64,000 bases of DNA, from NCBI RefSeq assembly GCF_900100195.1, contig NZ_FNES01000005.1:166319-230318 (forward strand). Reading direction: 5' to 3'. Below are positions 1 to 9,722 of this stretch, in pieces (the stretch's first letter is position 1; every line of letters begins with the position of its first letter). Both the position numbers and the translations under genes were made by a program. This stretch comes from Billgrantia gudaonensis (GTDB lineage: Bacteria > Pseudomonadota > Gammaproteobacteria > Pseudomonadales > Halomonadaceae). The notes beneath the pieces are model-generated. The model did no database searches. It had not been told where the DNA came from and saw nothing but the letters and a program-made list of their open reading frames with translations.

Positions 1-295
1 CAGCCGGAAAGCCGGCGCCGAGGTGCTGCTGCTCGGCATCGACATCCCGCCCAACTACGGTCAGGCCTACCGCGACGCCTTCACCGGTGTCTACCGCCGC
101 CTGGCCGACGACTACGACCTGCCCCTGGTGCCCTTCCTGCTCGACAACGTGGCGCTGAAGGACGAGCTGATGCAGGACGACGGCATCCACCCCACGGCCG
201 AAGCACAGCCGACCATCCTCGACACGGTGTGGCCCAAGCTGGCGCCGCTGCTGGAAGCCAACGGTGCCGAATTGGCCGAAGCCGGTCAGGACTGA
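1..295 (+). CDS. tesA: TesA-type SGNH esterase/lysophospholipase, C-terminal part (5' end outside window)
   Basis: The reading frame is open from base 2 and ends in TGA at 293-295; the start lies left of the window. The visible ~97 residues carry the hydrophobic strand GIDIPPNYG typical of the TesA/arylesterase branch of the GDSL (SGNH) family, and near the end DGIHPT, which is block V with the catalytic Asp and His. By family this would be a periplasmic multifunctional acyl-CoA thioesterase, protease I or lysophospholipase L1. The oxyanion Gly/Asn blocks and the Ser block are not in view. Its last 10 bases overlap the end of the convergent EamA gene. Confidence 0.88.
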   Translation, partial: SRKAGAEVLLLGIDIPPNYGQAYRDAFTGVYRRLADDYDLPLVPFLLDNVALKDELMQDDGIHPTAEAQPTILDTVWPKLAPLLEANGAELAEAGQD

Positions 296-1176
296 ACCGC
301 CGGCGCCGGACTCTTCTGCCACTGTTGCAGCCCCAGGCCGCCGAGGATCAGCACCAGCCCCACCAGCGTCGAGGGCAGGACCGGTTCGCCGACGACGAGA
401 AACAGCAGCAGCAGCGACACCGGCGGCGAGAGGAAGATCAGGTTGGAAACCTTGGCCGTGCGCGACACCTCATGGACCGCCAACTGCCACAACACGAAGG
501 CGATGCCCATCTCGAAGAGCCCCACATAGACGCCCGCACCGAGCCCGGCCCAACCGTGCCACGCGAACCCCGGCCCCACCAGCAGCAGCACGCTGAGCAC
601 CGGCACCCCGACGCTGAAGTTCTGCCACTGGGCCACCAGCGGCGAGCGGTGATCGCGGGCGTTGAGCAGCCAGTAGAGCGCCCACAGCAGGGTCGAGGCG
701 AGCGCCATGCCGACACCCAGCGGGTCGGCGAAGGCCACGTCGAACACCGCACCGCGGGTGGCGATCGTCCACACGCCCGAGTAGGCGATCATGCCCGCCA
801 GTACGTCGAGTCGGGTTAGCCGCTGGCCGAGAATCGGCACGGCCAGAAAGGCCATGGTGAGCGCCCAGGTGTAGTTGAGTGCCATCGCCTCCTGGCCCGG
901 CAGGCGATCATAGGCGCCGAACAGCACCAGATAGTAGGCCACCGGGTTCATCAGCCCCGCCCAGGCAGCAGTGCGCCAGCCGCGGCGGAGGGCCTCGCCG
1001 GCCAGCCCCCGGCGCAGCACCAGCACGCCCATCAGCGCCCAGGAGACCAGCGAGGCGAGCCACATCAGTTCCAGCGGCGACATGTAGCCCAACGCCACCT
1101 TGAAGGCGGTAGCCACCGTGGACCATAGCCCCACGGCACCCAGCCCGAAGAGCATCGCCTTGCCATCCCGGGTCAC
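286..1176 (-). CDS. EamA/DMT-family membrane transporter
   Basis: This 296-residue, strongly hydrophobic protein has about ten predicted membrane segments in two repeated halves of roughly 140 residues each, the arrangement of drug/metabolite transporters of the EamA (RhaT-like) type. The N-terminal half begins with GAVGLWSTVATAFKVAL, and the second half ends in VLILGGLGLQQW. The start is GTG; GTGA overlaps the stop of the upstream Rdx-type gene, so the two are probably translationally coupled. Family members export amino acids or other small metabolites across the inner membrane; the substrate cannot be read from the sequence. Confidence 0.85.
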   Translation of the reverse strand: MTRDGKAMLFGLGAVGLWSTVATAFKVALGYMSPLELMWLASLVSWALMGVLVLRRGLAGEALRRGWRTAAWAGLMNPVAYYLVLFGAYDRLPGQEAMALNYTWALTMAFLAVPILGQRLTRLDVLAGMIAYSGVWTIATRGAVFDVAFADPLGVGMALASTLLWALYWLLNARDHRSPLVAQWQNFSVGVPVLSVLLLVGPGFAWHGWAGLGAGVYVGLFEMGIAFVLWQLAVHEVSRTAKVSNLIFLSPPVSLLLLFLVVGEPVLPSTLVGLVLILGGLGLQQWQKSPAPAVQS

Positions 1177-1463
1177 GTTCGAGAATCCCCACTCGTGCGG
1201 TCGACGTGCCCCAAGTCGCGGCCGGGGTCGAGCCGATCGCGCACCGCCTGCTTGAGCGTCTTGCTGTCGGGAAAGCCACCGTCGCGCTTGCGCTCCCAGA
1301 GCGAGTCGCCGTCGTAGAAGATCTCGAAGTGGCCACCATGGGACGGCACCAGCTCGACGCCGTCGATATCCTCGCCGAAGGTGGAAAGCAGCTCCTGGGC
1401 TAGCCAGGCGCTACGCAGCAGCCATTGGCACTGGGTGCAATAATGGATCCGAATGCGTGACAC
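1173..1463 (-). CDS. Rdx family (SelT/SelW/SelH-like) protein, Cys form
   Basis: A 96-residue protein with the thioredoxin-like Rdx fold signature: an N-terminal beta strand IRIHYC followed by a CxxC pair (CTQC, residues 9-12). Later comes GGHFEIFYDGDSLWER, matching the GxFEI strand of the family. Selenoprotein members carry Sec at one of these positions; here both are encoded as Cys, and no in-frame TGA is present. The start is GTG with AGGAG about 8 bases upstream. It overlaps the following EamA gene by 4 bases. The cellular function is unknown; a thiol redox role is inferred only from the family. Confidence 0.85.
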   Translation of the reverse strand: MSRIRIHYCTQCQWLLRSAWLAQELLSTFGEDIDGVELVPSHGGHFEIFYDGDSLWERKRDGGFPDSKTLKQAVRDRLDPGRDLGHVDRTSGDSRT

Positions 1464-1678
1464 TGGGGCGGCTCCTGTCGCAACGATGACGCCTCCATCC
1501 TAACAGCCGGAAGCGCTCCTGGCCGCCCTCCGTCGGCCAGCCCCGCCAACCGACCGGCCGTCGCCAGAGGCGCCGAAGACACGCGCGCTGAATGCGAGTC
1601 GGCAGCAATCATTGTCAATGCCGCGCCACCTGGCCATGATATAGCACTGATACCACGCAGCCGCGACAGGAAGACCGC

Positions 1679-2113
1679 ATGAAACGCCCCTCACTGATCA
1701 GCCCGGAACTGCTCGAGCGCATCGTCGATGCCTCGGAGGACGGCATCGTGGTCGCCGAACAGGAGGGCGACGAGAACATCCTGATCTACGTCAACCAAGG
1801 TTTCGAGCGGTTGACGGGCTACAGCGCCGACGAAATTCTCTACCAGGATTGTCGCTTCCTGCAGAACGAAGACCGCGACCAGCCAGGACTCGACGCCATC
1901 CGCAAGTCGCTCGCCGCGGGACTGCCCTGTCGCGAAGTCCTGCGCAACTATCGCAAGGACGGCACGCTCTTCTACAACGAGCTGTCGATCACTCCGGTCT
2001 TCGACGAGCAGGACAACCTCACTTACTTCATCGGCGTGCAGAAAGACGTCACCGAACGCGTCGAGGCCCAGCAGGAACTGGAGCGCCTCAAGCGCGAGCA
2101 TGGCAGCGCCTGA
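1679..2113 (+). CDS. Short LOV-domain (blue-light PAS) protein
   Basis: A 144-residue single-domain PAS protein. It contains YQDCRFLQ (residues 55-62), the LOV flavin-adduct motif with the photoactive Cys58, then NYRKDGTLFYNELSITPV and YFIGVQKDVTERV, which form the flavin-binding beta sheet. The ordering and spacing closely match the short LOV proteins of Pseudomonas putida (PpSB1-LOV and PpSB2-LOV), which have no fused output domain and end in a short helix. The C-terminal stretch of about 18 charged residues (EAQQELERLKREHGSA) is a probable coiled-coil J-alpha helix. It would bind FMN in the cytoplasm and sense blue light; no partner is encoded next to it. It is monocistronic, with 215 bp upstream. 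Confidence 0.9.
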   Translation: MKRPSLISPELLERIVDASEDGIVVAEQEGDENILIYVNQGFERLTGYSADEILYQDCRFLQNEDRDQPGLDAIRKSLAAGLPCREVLRNYRKDGTLFYNELSITPVFDEQDNLTYFIGVQKDVTERVEAQQELERLKREHGSA

Positions 2114-2340
2114 GACTCTCTGGGGCGGCTCACCGACGTCGAATGGCCCCGTGTCGTGTGAGCAACGACCGGCATCGTGAAAATTCCCGCCTCAGCTATT
2201 GCGCTTTCGCCTGATCGGCTTTATATAGCCGTCAGGTGTCGCCCACGACACCCATGGTGCTTCCGATCCGATGCTGCGGACACGAAGCGAACGCAAGAGT
2301 TGCCGAACGCCCCCTTCGGCAGGGCCATGGGAGAATTCGC

Positions 2341-2538
2341 ATGCGCCGTGAGTCCCTTGTCAACGAATCCATCGACGACGATCTCCTCGAAGCCGTCAAC
2401 GACGACGACTACGAGCGCCCACGCCCGGCGAGTCGCACCGACAGCCTGCGCGCCCGCCGCCGAGTCGAGGCCCTGCTCGAGGAACGACGACTGCGCCGCG
2501 CCATCGAAGATGATTGGACCCTCGACGAAGAGGAATAG
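2341..2538 (+). CDS. Small charged protein resembling the PA3496 family
   Basis: A 65-residue, highly charged protein. The N-terminal half is acidic (SIDDDLLEAVNDDDYE). The C-terminal half has an Arg-rich block, ARRRVEALLEERRLRRAI, followed by the acidic tail DDWTLDEEE. This pattern resembles the short PA3496-type putative regulatory proteins of pseudomonads, which share an R(R/K)xxExxLEERRLxR core. The ATG at 2341 is preferred because GGGAGAA lies about 6 bases upstream and because the upstream in-frame extension from 2236 has no acidic character. It lies just upstream of ettA on the same strand. The molecular function is unknown. Confidence 0.7.
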   Translation: MRRESLVNESIDDDLLEAVNDDDYERPRPASRTDSLRARRRVEALLEERRLRRAIEDDWTLDEEE

Positions 2539-2645
2539 CGCCGAACGCAGGGCAGGCGGGTAGCCGGGCCGGTGCAGTGCTGGCCTTTCCGCGGCCCGGC
2601 CACTATCATCGTGGCCACTGCAAATCCTCCAACCGATGGGTTCCC

Positions 2646-4307
<1,662 letters not shown>

Positions 4308-4320
4308 GGCGCTGCGCACC

Positions 4321-4415
4321 AGCTGTAAGCCATGAGCTTTAAGCGGTAAGTGAAAACCCCACGAACCTCGCGGTCGTGGGGTTTTCTTATGGCTTACGGC
4401 TTAAAGCTTACAGCT
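4321..4415. repeat. Long imperfect inverted repeat enclosing the ettA terminator
   Basis: The outer arms AGCTGTAAG (4321-4329) and CTTACAGCT (4407-4415) are exact reverse complements. The inner arms, GAGCTTTAAGC on the left and GCTTAAAGCTTAC on the right, are approximate complements made of repeated GCTTA/TAAGC units. The structure surrounds the terminator stem and is AT-richer than its surroundings. It looks like a dispersed intergenic palindrome, but copies elsewhere cannot be checked here. Confidence 0.6.
4353..4385. terminator. Bidirectional intrinsic terminator after ettA
   Basis: A perfect 12-bp stem, AAAACCCCACGA pairing with TCGTGGGGTTTT across a 9-base loop. The T run at the 3' side terminates ettA, and the complementary A run would serve lpxL transcripts arriving from the opposite side. 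It sits inside a longer imperfect inverted repeat (4321-4415). Confidence 0.9.
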
Positions 4416-4494
4416 CCCGGCAACGCCGGAGTCTTCCAGGCGCGGAGCGCCGCTCTTCCAGCTTCGAGCTCCCGGCCTGTATCGACGCTTCGCG

Positions 4495-5421
4495 TCAATA
4501 AAAGCCGGGTTCGCCCTCGGGTCGGGTCTTGAAACGCCGGTGCAGCCACAGGTATTGCTCGGGGTGCCTGCGTATGGCCCGTTCGATGAAGGCGTTGACC
4601 CGTGCGGCATCGGCGATTTCGTCATCGCTGGGGAAGTCTTCCAGCGGGGGCAGGTATTCGAGGGTATAGGTGCGGTCGTCGGGATTGCGATGGTACATCA
4701 GCGGCATCACCGGTGCGCCGGTGATGCGCGCGATCTTGGCGGTGAGCCTGACGGTGGCGGCATCGATGCCGAAGAAGGGCGCGAAGACGCTGGCATCGCG
4801 CCCGAAATCCTGATCGGGCGAATACCATACGGCATGTCCCGCCTTGAGGCAGCGCACCAGGCCACGCAGATCGTGACGGTCGATGTTGGTGTCGTAGAGA
4901 CGGGCTCGCGCACGCGTCATGAAACGATCGAACAGCGGGTTGTCATGGGGCCGATAGACGGCGTCGGTGCGGAAGAACAGCGCGTGCAGCGCGCCGCCGA
5001 TGTCCAGGGTCGAGAAGTGCACGCCGATGATCAGAGCGCCCTTGCCCTGGGCCAGGGCGCGCTCCATGTGTTCTTGTCCCTTGAAGATCGCGCGGTGACG
5101 CAGGTGCTCGGGGTCGCGGCACCAGGCAGTGGCCGTTTCCAGGATGCCGATGCCGTTGGCGATGAAGGTTTCGCGGACCAACCGTGCCTGCTGCCGCTCG
5201 TCACGCTCGGGAAAGCACAGCCGGATGTTGGTCTCGGTGATGTGGCGGCGACGCTTGGCGAAGCGCCAGGCAGCCAGGCCAATCGCCTTGCCCAACCACA
5301 GCTTGAGCTGCCAAGGCAGCCAGGCGGCGACGTGCATCGCCCCGATGGCCAACCAGGTGGGCCAATAGCGGGGATGGGCGAAGGAGCGAGGATAGCCGTT
5401 GCGAGACTTGCGCTGCTGCAT
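4495..5421 (-). CDS. lpxL: Lipid A late acyltransferase, LpxL/HtrB family
   Basis: A 308-residue inner-membrane protein with an N-terminal hydrophobic anchor (WLAIGAMHVAAWLPW). It carries the HX4D acyltransferase motif HFSTLD in the segment GALIIGVHFSTLDIGG. The C-terminus YLWLHRRFKTRPEGEPGFY is a signature of the LpxL/LpxP branch. It would transfer a secondary acyl chain (usually laurate) from acyl-ACP to Kdo2-lipid IVA. LpxL is preferred over LpxM from the C-terminal RFKTRPEGE signature, but chain specificity is not readable. It starts 15 bp after alr ends, so it is probably the last gene of the long minus-strand operon. Confidence 0.9.
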   Translation of the reverse strand: MQQRKSRNGYPRSFAHPRYWPTWLAIGAMHVAAWLPWQLKLWLGKAIGLAAWRFAKRRRHITETNIRLCFPERDERQQARLVRETFIANGIGILETATAWCRDPEHLRHRAIFKGQEHMERALAQGKGALIIGVHFSTLDIGGALHALFFRTDAVYRPHDNPLFDRFMTRARARLYDTNIDRHDLRGLVRCLKAGHAVWYSPDQDFGRDASVFAPFFGIDAATVRLTAKIARITGAPVMPLMYHRNPDDRTYTLEYLPPLEDFPSDDEIADAARVNAFIERAIRRHPEQYLWLHRRFKTRPEGEPGFY

Positions 5422-5436
5422 GCGAAGAGAGGTCCG

Positions 5437-6558
5437 TCAGTCAAAGCCGCCATGATAGCGCCTCGGCACCCTCGGCAGCACCCCGGTGAGCAGCGTGTAG
5501 CTGATGGTGTCGCAGTGACGCGCCACCTCGTCGATGAAAAGCACCGTCCCGTCCGCCGCTCGCCCCCACAGCACCACCTCGCTACCGATGTCGGCCTCGG
5601 CAACGTCGGTGACGTCCACGGTCAGCATGTCCATGGAGACCTTGCCGGCCAGGGGCACACGCTGGCCCGCCACCAGAGTCGGCGTGCCGTCCACGGCATG
5701 CCGGTCGTAGCCGTCGCCGTAACCGCACGCGACGGTGGCGATGCGCGAGGGGCGCGCCGCCACCCAGCGCCGTCCGTAACCCACCGCCTCGCCCGGCGAG
5801 ATCTCGCGCATGGCGATGATCCGCGAACGCAGCGTCATCACCGGCTGGAGTGCACGACTGGCGGAATTGGGCACTTCCAGCGGGTCGCTGCCGTAAAGCA
5901 TCACCCCGGGGCGCACCCAGGCGCCGTGGGCCTCGGGCCACGCCAGAGTGGCGGGTGAATTGGCCAAGCACAGGGGGGCGGAGAGCGCCTCGGCCAGCGC
6001 CTGCATGCGCACCAGCTGGCGCCGACACTCGCCGGGATCGGCGGCGTCGGCCGTGGCGAAGTGGCTCATCAGGTGCAGACCGGTCGCCTGGTCGGGTGCC
6101 GCCGCCAAGCGCGCCCAGACCTGCGGCACGGCCTCGACGGGGAAACCCAGGCGATGCATGCCCGAATCCACCTTGAGCCACACCGGGATGGGCCGCGCCG
6201 GCCGATAGGCGAGCAACGCCTCGAGCTGCCATTCGCTGTGCACGGCCATCCACAGCGAGAGCGCCTCGACCGCTTCGAGCTCGGCAGCTTCGAAGATGCC
6301 TTCCAGCAGCAGAATGGGGGAACGAATACCGCCCTCACGCAGGGTTTCGGCCTCCTCGAGAGAGGCCACGGCGAAGGCGGGCGGGCGCTCGGCGGCCGGC
6401 AGCGCCTCCAGCGCCCGGGCACAGGCCACGCTGCCATGGCCATAGGCATCGGCCTTGATCACCGCCAGGGCATGGCTGCCCGGTGCCTGGGCACGGGCAT
6501 GGCAGTAGTTGTGACGCAGGGCGTCGAGATCGATGTCGGCAACCAGCGGTCGGCTCAT
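5437..6558 (-). CDS. alr: Alanine racemase
   Basis: A 373-residue fold-type III PLP enzyme interconverting L- and D-alanine for peptidoglycan. The PLP lysine is K35 in [11 protein letters not shown]. The segment [13 protein letters not shown] contains the conserved C-terminal beta-domain substrate-contact region, and GYGDGYDR is present. The ATG at 6556-6558 overlaps the rpoS stop (ATGA), so translation is likely coupled to rpoS. The open frame continues far upstream as a GC-rich artefact through rpoS; the family N-terminus ([16 protein letters not shown]) fixes the start. Whether this is the catabolic or the housekeeping racemase cannot be told. Confidence 0.95.
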   Translation of the reverse strand: MSRPLVADIDLDALRHNYCHARAQAPGSHALAVIKADAYGHGSVACARALEALPAAERPPAFAVASLEEAETLREGGIRSPILLLEGIFEAAELEAVEALSLWMAVHSEWQLEALLAYRPARPIPVWLKVDSGMHRLGFPVEAVPQVWARLAAAPDQATGLHLMSHFATADAADPGECRRQLVRMQALAEALSAPLCLANSPATLAWPEAHGAWVRPGVMLYGSDPLEVPNSASRALQPVMTLRSRIIAMREISPGEAVGYGRRWVAARPSRIATVACGYGDGYDRHAVDGTPTLVAGQRVPLAGKVSMDMLTVDVTDVAEADIGSEVVLWGRAADGTVLFIDEVARHCDTISYTLLTGVLPRVPRRYHGGFD

Positions 6559-7535
6559 TCGAAGATGGAATCCATCGACAGGCCCTGTTTTTCCAGCACC
6601 CGGCGCAGCTTCTTGAGCGCCTCGACCTGGATTTGACGCACCCGCTCGCGGGTCAGCCCGATCTCGTCGCCGACCTCCTCGAGCGTCGCTGCCTCGTGAC
6701 CGCGCAGCCCGAAGCGGCGCACCACCACCTCCATCTGCTTTTCGGTCAGCTCGGCCAGCCAGTCGTCGACGTGCTGACGCACGTCGACGTCGACCAGCGA
6801 CGACTCCGGCCCCAGATCGTTGTCGTCGGCCAGCGTCTCGATCAGCGGTTTGTCGCTCTCGCCGCCCATGGGGTAGTCCACCGACGACACCCGCTCGTTG
6901 AGCCCCATCATCTTCTTGACGGTCTCCACGGGCTTGTCGAGGTAGTCGGCGATCTCCTCGGCGGTGGCCTCGTGGTCGAGCTTCTGGGTGAGCTCGCGGG
7001 CCGCACGCAGATAGATGTTGAGCTCTTTGACGACATGAATGGGCAGACGGATGGTGCGCGTCTGGTTCATCAGCGCCCGCTCGATGGTCTGACGAATCCA
7101 CCAGGTGGCGTAGGTCGAGAAACGAAAGCCGCGCTCGGGGTCGAACTTCTCCACGGCGCGGATCAGCCCCAGGTTGCCCTCTTCGATCAGATCGAGCAGG
7201 GTCAGGCCACGGTTGAGGTAGCGGCGGGCGATCTTGACCACCAGCCGCAGATTGGACTCGATCATCCGCGAACGCCCAGCCGGGTCGCCCTGCTGGGCTA
7301 GGCGGCCGTAGTGGACCTCCTCCTCGGGCGTCAGCAGCGGCGAGAAGCCGATTTCGTTGAGGTAGATCTGGGTGGCATCCAGGCTATGGTGATACTGCCG
7401 GTCTTCACGGCTGAGGGCCTTCTCGAACGCCTGCTCGTCTGCTTCGGTATCGTCATCGACGGCAGCGTCCAGCTCATCGGTCTCCGCCGTGTCGTCGAGG
7501 TCCATGTCCTGAAGGTCGCGTTCCATCATGCTCAT
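6555..7535 (-). CDS. rpoS: RNA polymerase sigma factor RpoS (sigma-38)
   Basis: A 326-residue group 2 sigma-70 family factor. Visible in order: region 1.2 ([16 protein letters not shown]), region 2 with [20 protein letters not shown], region 3, and region 4 with [18 protein letters not shown]. The acidic N-terminal stretch and the position downstream of nlpD identify it as RpoS rather than RpoD or RpoH. The ATG at 7533-7535 is chosen because GGGTAG precedes it; an upstream in-frame extension (to 7595) has no support. It would direct the stationary-phase and osmotic-stress regulon. In other gammaproteobacteria the main rpoS promoter lies within nlpD. The stop overlaps alr by 4 bases. Confidence 0.97.
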   Translation of the reverse strand: MSMMERDLQDMDLDDTAETDELDAAVDDDTEADEQAFEKALSREDRQYHHSLDATQIYLNEIGFSPLLTPEEEVHYGRLAQQGDPAGRSRMIESNLRLVVKIARRYLNRGLTLLDLIEEGNLGLIRAVEKFDPERGFRFSTYATWWIRQTIERALMNQTRTIRLPIHVVKELNIYLRAARELTQKLDHEATAEEIADYLDKPVETVKKMMGLNERVSSVDYPMGGESDKPLIETLADDNDLGPESSLVDVDVRQHVDDWLAELTEKQMEVVVRRFGLRGHEAATLEEVGDEIGLTRERVRQIQVEALKKLRRVLEKQGLSMDSIFE

Positions 7536-7654
7536 CGTTGCTACCCTGTGGTTGCGCCAAGCAGGTGCCGTTGCGATCGGGGATCCTTTCGGCACCCTCT
7601 GTTTGTTGTTATGTGATCCGCATCGACAAGTAAGGCCTCGGGAACACGGTCGGT

Positions 7655-8740
7655 CTACCGGGAAGGCAAGTATTCCAACGGGTCCTGAGGCTGGCCATCC
7701 TTGCGTACCTCGAAATGCAGCCTGACGCTCTCGGCGTCGCTGTCGCCCATGGTGGCGATGACATCGCCAGCGTCGACGACATCGTTCTCCGACACCTGGA
7801 GCGAGTCATTGTGGGCATAGGCGCTCAGGTACTGGTCGTTGTGCTTGATGAGCACCAGGTTGCCGTAACCGCGAACTCCGCTACCCGCATAGACCACGAT
7901 ACCCGGACCGGCCGCCTTGACAGATTGCCCCTTTTGTCCGGCGATATCAATGCCGGCAGTGATGCTGTCGCCCTCGCCATAGCGGCCGATGACGTCGCCT
8001 TCCACGGGCCACTGCCAGGGCACCTCTTCGACCGGCGTGTAGGTGCGGCTGGCGGCTTCCGAGGAGCGCTCGGGGGCACCTGCAACCTCGGTGCCGGCAT
8101 CCGCTTGGGATGCTTCACCCTCCTCCGTGCGGCGCTCGTCTTCCTCGGAACTCGCCTCGGCTTCGGCCGGCTCGGCCTCTTGCGCAGCGGACTCCTCGTC
8201 ATCCGCGCTCGACGCTTCTGGCTCTCGTTCCGCTTCGGTGTCGGACACGGGGTCTGCCGAGTCCTCGGCAGCCCGGTCGTCGACCGACCCGGACTCGGCT
8301 GGAGCATCATCCTCCGGCTGATCGGACGAGCTACGGTTGCGGGCGATCGCCTCTTCATCGGGTAGCAGCCAGTCGGGATTGTCAGTTTCGGCCTCGCCGC
8401 CGCCCAGGGCCGTGGCGGTGGCCACGGCGCCATCCTCAACCTGCGCTGCCGATTCGCTGCCCGACGGTGCCTCCCCTTCCGGCTGCAGTCGCAGCCGTTG
8501 GCCCGGTTGGATGCGATAGGGCGGACCGATCTGGTTGAGCCGGGCCAGGTCGCGATAGTCCATGTCGTGGCGCCAGGCAATGCCGTAGAGGGTATCGCCG
8601 GCTTCAACGGTGTAGTGGGTATCCGGCGAGCTCTCGCGACTGGCGGAAAGGTCGCGAACCTGAGGCGAAGCCGATTCCTGCTGGGCAGCACAGCCGGTCA
8701 TCGTCAGGGCAATGGCGGAAACGAGAAACAGCTTACGCAT
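7655..8740 (-). CDS. nlpD: Murein hydrolase activator NlpD
   Basis: A 361-residue lipoprotein. The signal ends in the lipobox TMTGC near residue 18. A LysM domain follows ([15 protein letters not shown], roughly 45-88), then a very long acidic, Ser/Ala/Glu-rich linker of about 150 residues. The C-terminus is a LytM/M23 domain. There the metal ligands are degenerate (GIDIAG in place of HxxxD, and LHFEVR), as in NlpD/EnvC-type activators rather than true peptidases. It would activate amidase AmiC at the septum. The ATG at 8740 is chosen over 8749 because AAGGAGG is ideally spaced only for the inner one. It overlaps the upstream DUF368 gene by 8 bases. Confidence 0.93.
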   Translation of the reverse strand: MRKLFLVSAIALTMTGCAAQQESASPQVRDLSASRESSPDTHYTVEAGDTLYGIAWRHDMDYRDLARLNQIGPPYRIQPGQRLRLQPEGEAPSGSESAAQVEDGAVATATALGGGEAETDNPDWLLPDEEAIARNRSSSDQPEDDAPAESGSVDDRAAEDSADPVSDTEAEREPEASSADDEESAAQEAEPAEAEASSEEDERRTEEGEASQADAGTEVAGAPERSSEAASRTYTPVEEVPWQWPVEGDVIGRYGEGDSITAGIDIAGQKGQSVKAAGPGIVVYAGSGVRGYGNLVLIKHNDQYLSAYAHNDSLQVSENDVVDAGDVIATMGDSDAESVRLHFEVRKDGQPQDPLEYLPSR

Positions 8741-9722
8741 GGGAGCCATCCTCCTTGTCGGGCAGTCGCGAAGTACCGGGGGCGAGTCGGGGGCGGGCCG
8801 GCCCCGCTCCTTGCCAGTGACTGAGCATGAGCACCAGTGCAGCGCCCACCAGCATGGTGGCCAGCACCGGCCACAGCAAGCCGGATTCGCCGGTCAATAC
8901 GGCATAGTCGCCGGGAGTGAGATAGCGGTAGTCGAGCGGAATCATCTGGCCCTGCGGGCCGAGCTGATAGCGCACCAGCTCGCGCCAAGGCCACAGCACC
9001 GGCAGCGAACCGACGATGAACCCCACCAGCAGCTGCAGGGTGGCGGTGTGATGACGATGCAGCAGCCAGGAGAGCAGCCGCGAGAAGCCGAACAGACCGA
9101 TTGCGCAGCCCACCGCGAACAGGCCGAGCAGTTCCATATCGAAACCGCGAATGCCCTGCATCACGGTGCCGTAGAGGCCCATGGTCAGCAGCAGGAAGCT
9201 GCCCGAGACACCCGGCAACAGCAGAGCGCTGATGGCGATGGCGCCCCCCGCGACCAGCACCAGCGACGGATTGCCCAGTTGGTTGACCCAGGGCATCAGC
9301 GACGGCAGCCCATGGGCCAGCACGAGTCCGGCGATGAGCGGCAGCAGGTGCCAGAACTTCCAGTCGGCGGGGTGGCGGCTCACCACCAGCGCCGAGGCCG
9401 CCACCAGGCCGAAGAAGAAGCCGTTGAGCAGCAGCGGGTGATCCTCGAGGAGCCAGCCCACCAGGTGGGCCACGCTGAACAGGCTGACAGCGATGCCCGC
9501 CAGCAGCGGCAGCGCAAAGGCCAGGTTGAGGTATACGGCCAGGCCGACGATCCCACCCCGCCGCCAGGCGACGAAAGCGGCCGGACCGAACCGCTTGACG
9601 GTCTCGATCAGTTCCTCGTAGATGCCGGTCACGAAGGCGATGGTCCCGCCGGAGACACCGGGCACGGCATCCGCGGCACCCATTCCGGCACCCTTGAGGA
9701 ACACACTGACTTGACGGTTCAA
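8733..9722 (-). CDS. DUF368 membrane protein, probable undecaprenyl-phosphate translocase (PopT family)
   Basis: A ~329-residue polytopic membrane protein with two related PGVSG motifs (AVPGVSGGTIAFVTGIYEEL near the N-terminus and LLPGVSGSFLLLTMGLYG in the second half), reflecting the inverted repeat of the DUF368 family. DUF368 proteins have been reported as undecaprenyl-phosphate recycling translocases that matter at alkaline pH. The start chosen is TTG at 9720-9722: AAGGAG lies 7 bases upstream, the first residues [14 protein letters not shown] fit the family, and TTGA overlaps the pcm stop. A longer in-frame version from 9815 would lie wholly inside pcm and is rejected. Confidence 0.88.
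   Translation of the reverse strand: MNRQVSVFLKGAGMGAADAVPGVSGGTIAFVTGIYEELIETVKRFGPAAFVAWRRGGIVGLAVYLNLAFALPLLAGIAVSLFSVAHLVGWLLEDHPLLLNGFFFGLVAASALVVSRHPADWKFWHLLPLIAGLVLAHGLPSLMPWVNQLGNPSLVLVAGGAIAISALLLPGVSGSFLLLTMGLYGTVMQGIRGFDMELLGLFAVGCAIGLFGFSRLLSWLLHRHHTATLQLLVGFIVGSLPVLWPWRELVRYQLGPQGQMIPLDYRYLTPGDYAVLTGESGLLWPVLATMLVGAALVLMLSHWQGAGPARPRLAPGTSRLPDKEDGSHA

Noticed and set aside
1427..1463. Selenocysteine in the Rdx-type protein
   Set aside because: Both positions of the CxxC motif are encoded by Cys codons and no in-frame TGA is present.
2216..2231. CGGCTTTATATAGCCG as a terminator after the LOV gene
   Set aside because: The stem is only 5 bp and no T run follows; it may be part of a promoter, but the evidence is too weak to list.
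6440..6560. An RsmZ-type sRNA downstream of rpoS as in pseudomonads
   Set aside because: The rpoS stop overlaps alr and there is no intergenic space or repeated GGA hairpins.
6559..7101. N-terminal extension of alr by about 180 codons
   Set aside because: The extension is Arg/Gly-rich, lies out of frame inside rpoS, and the true start overlaps the rpoS stop.
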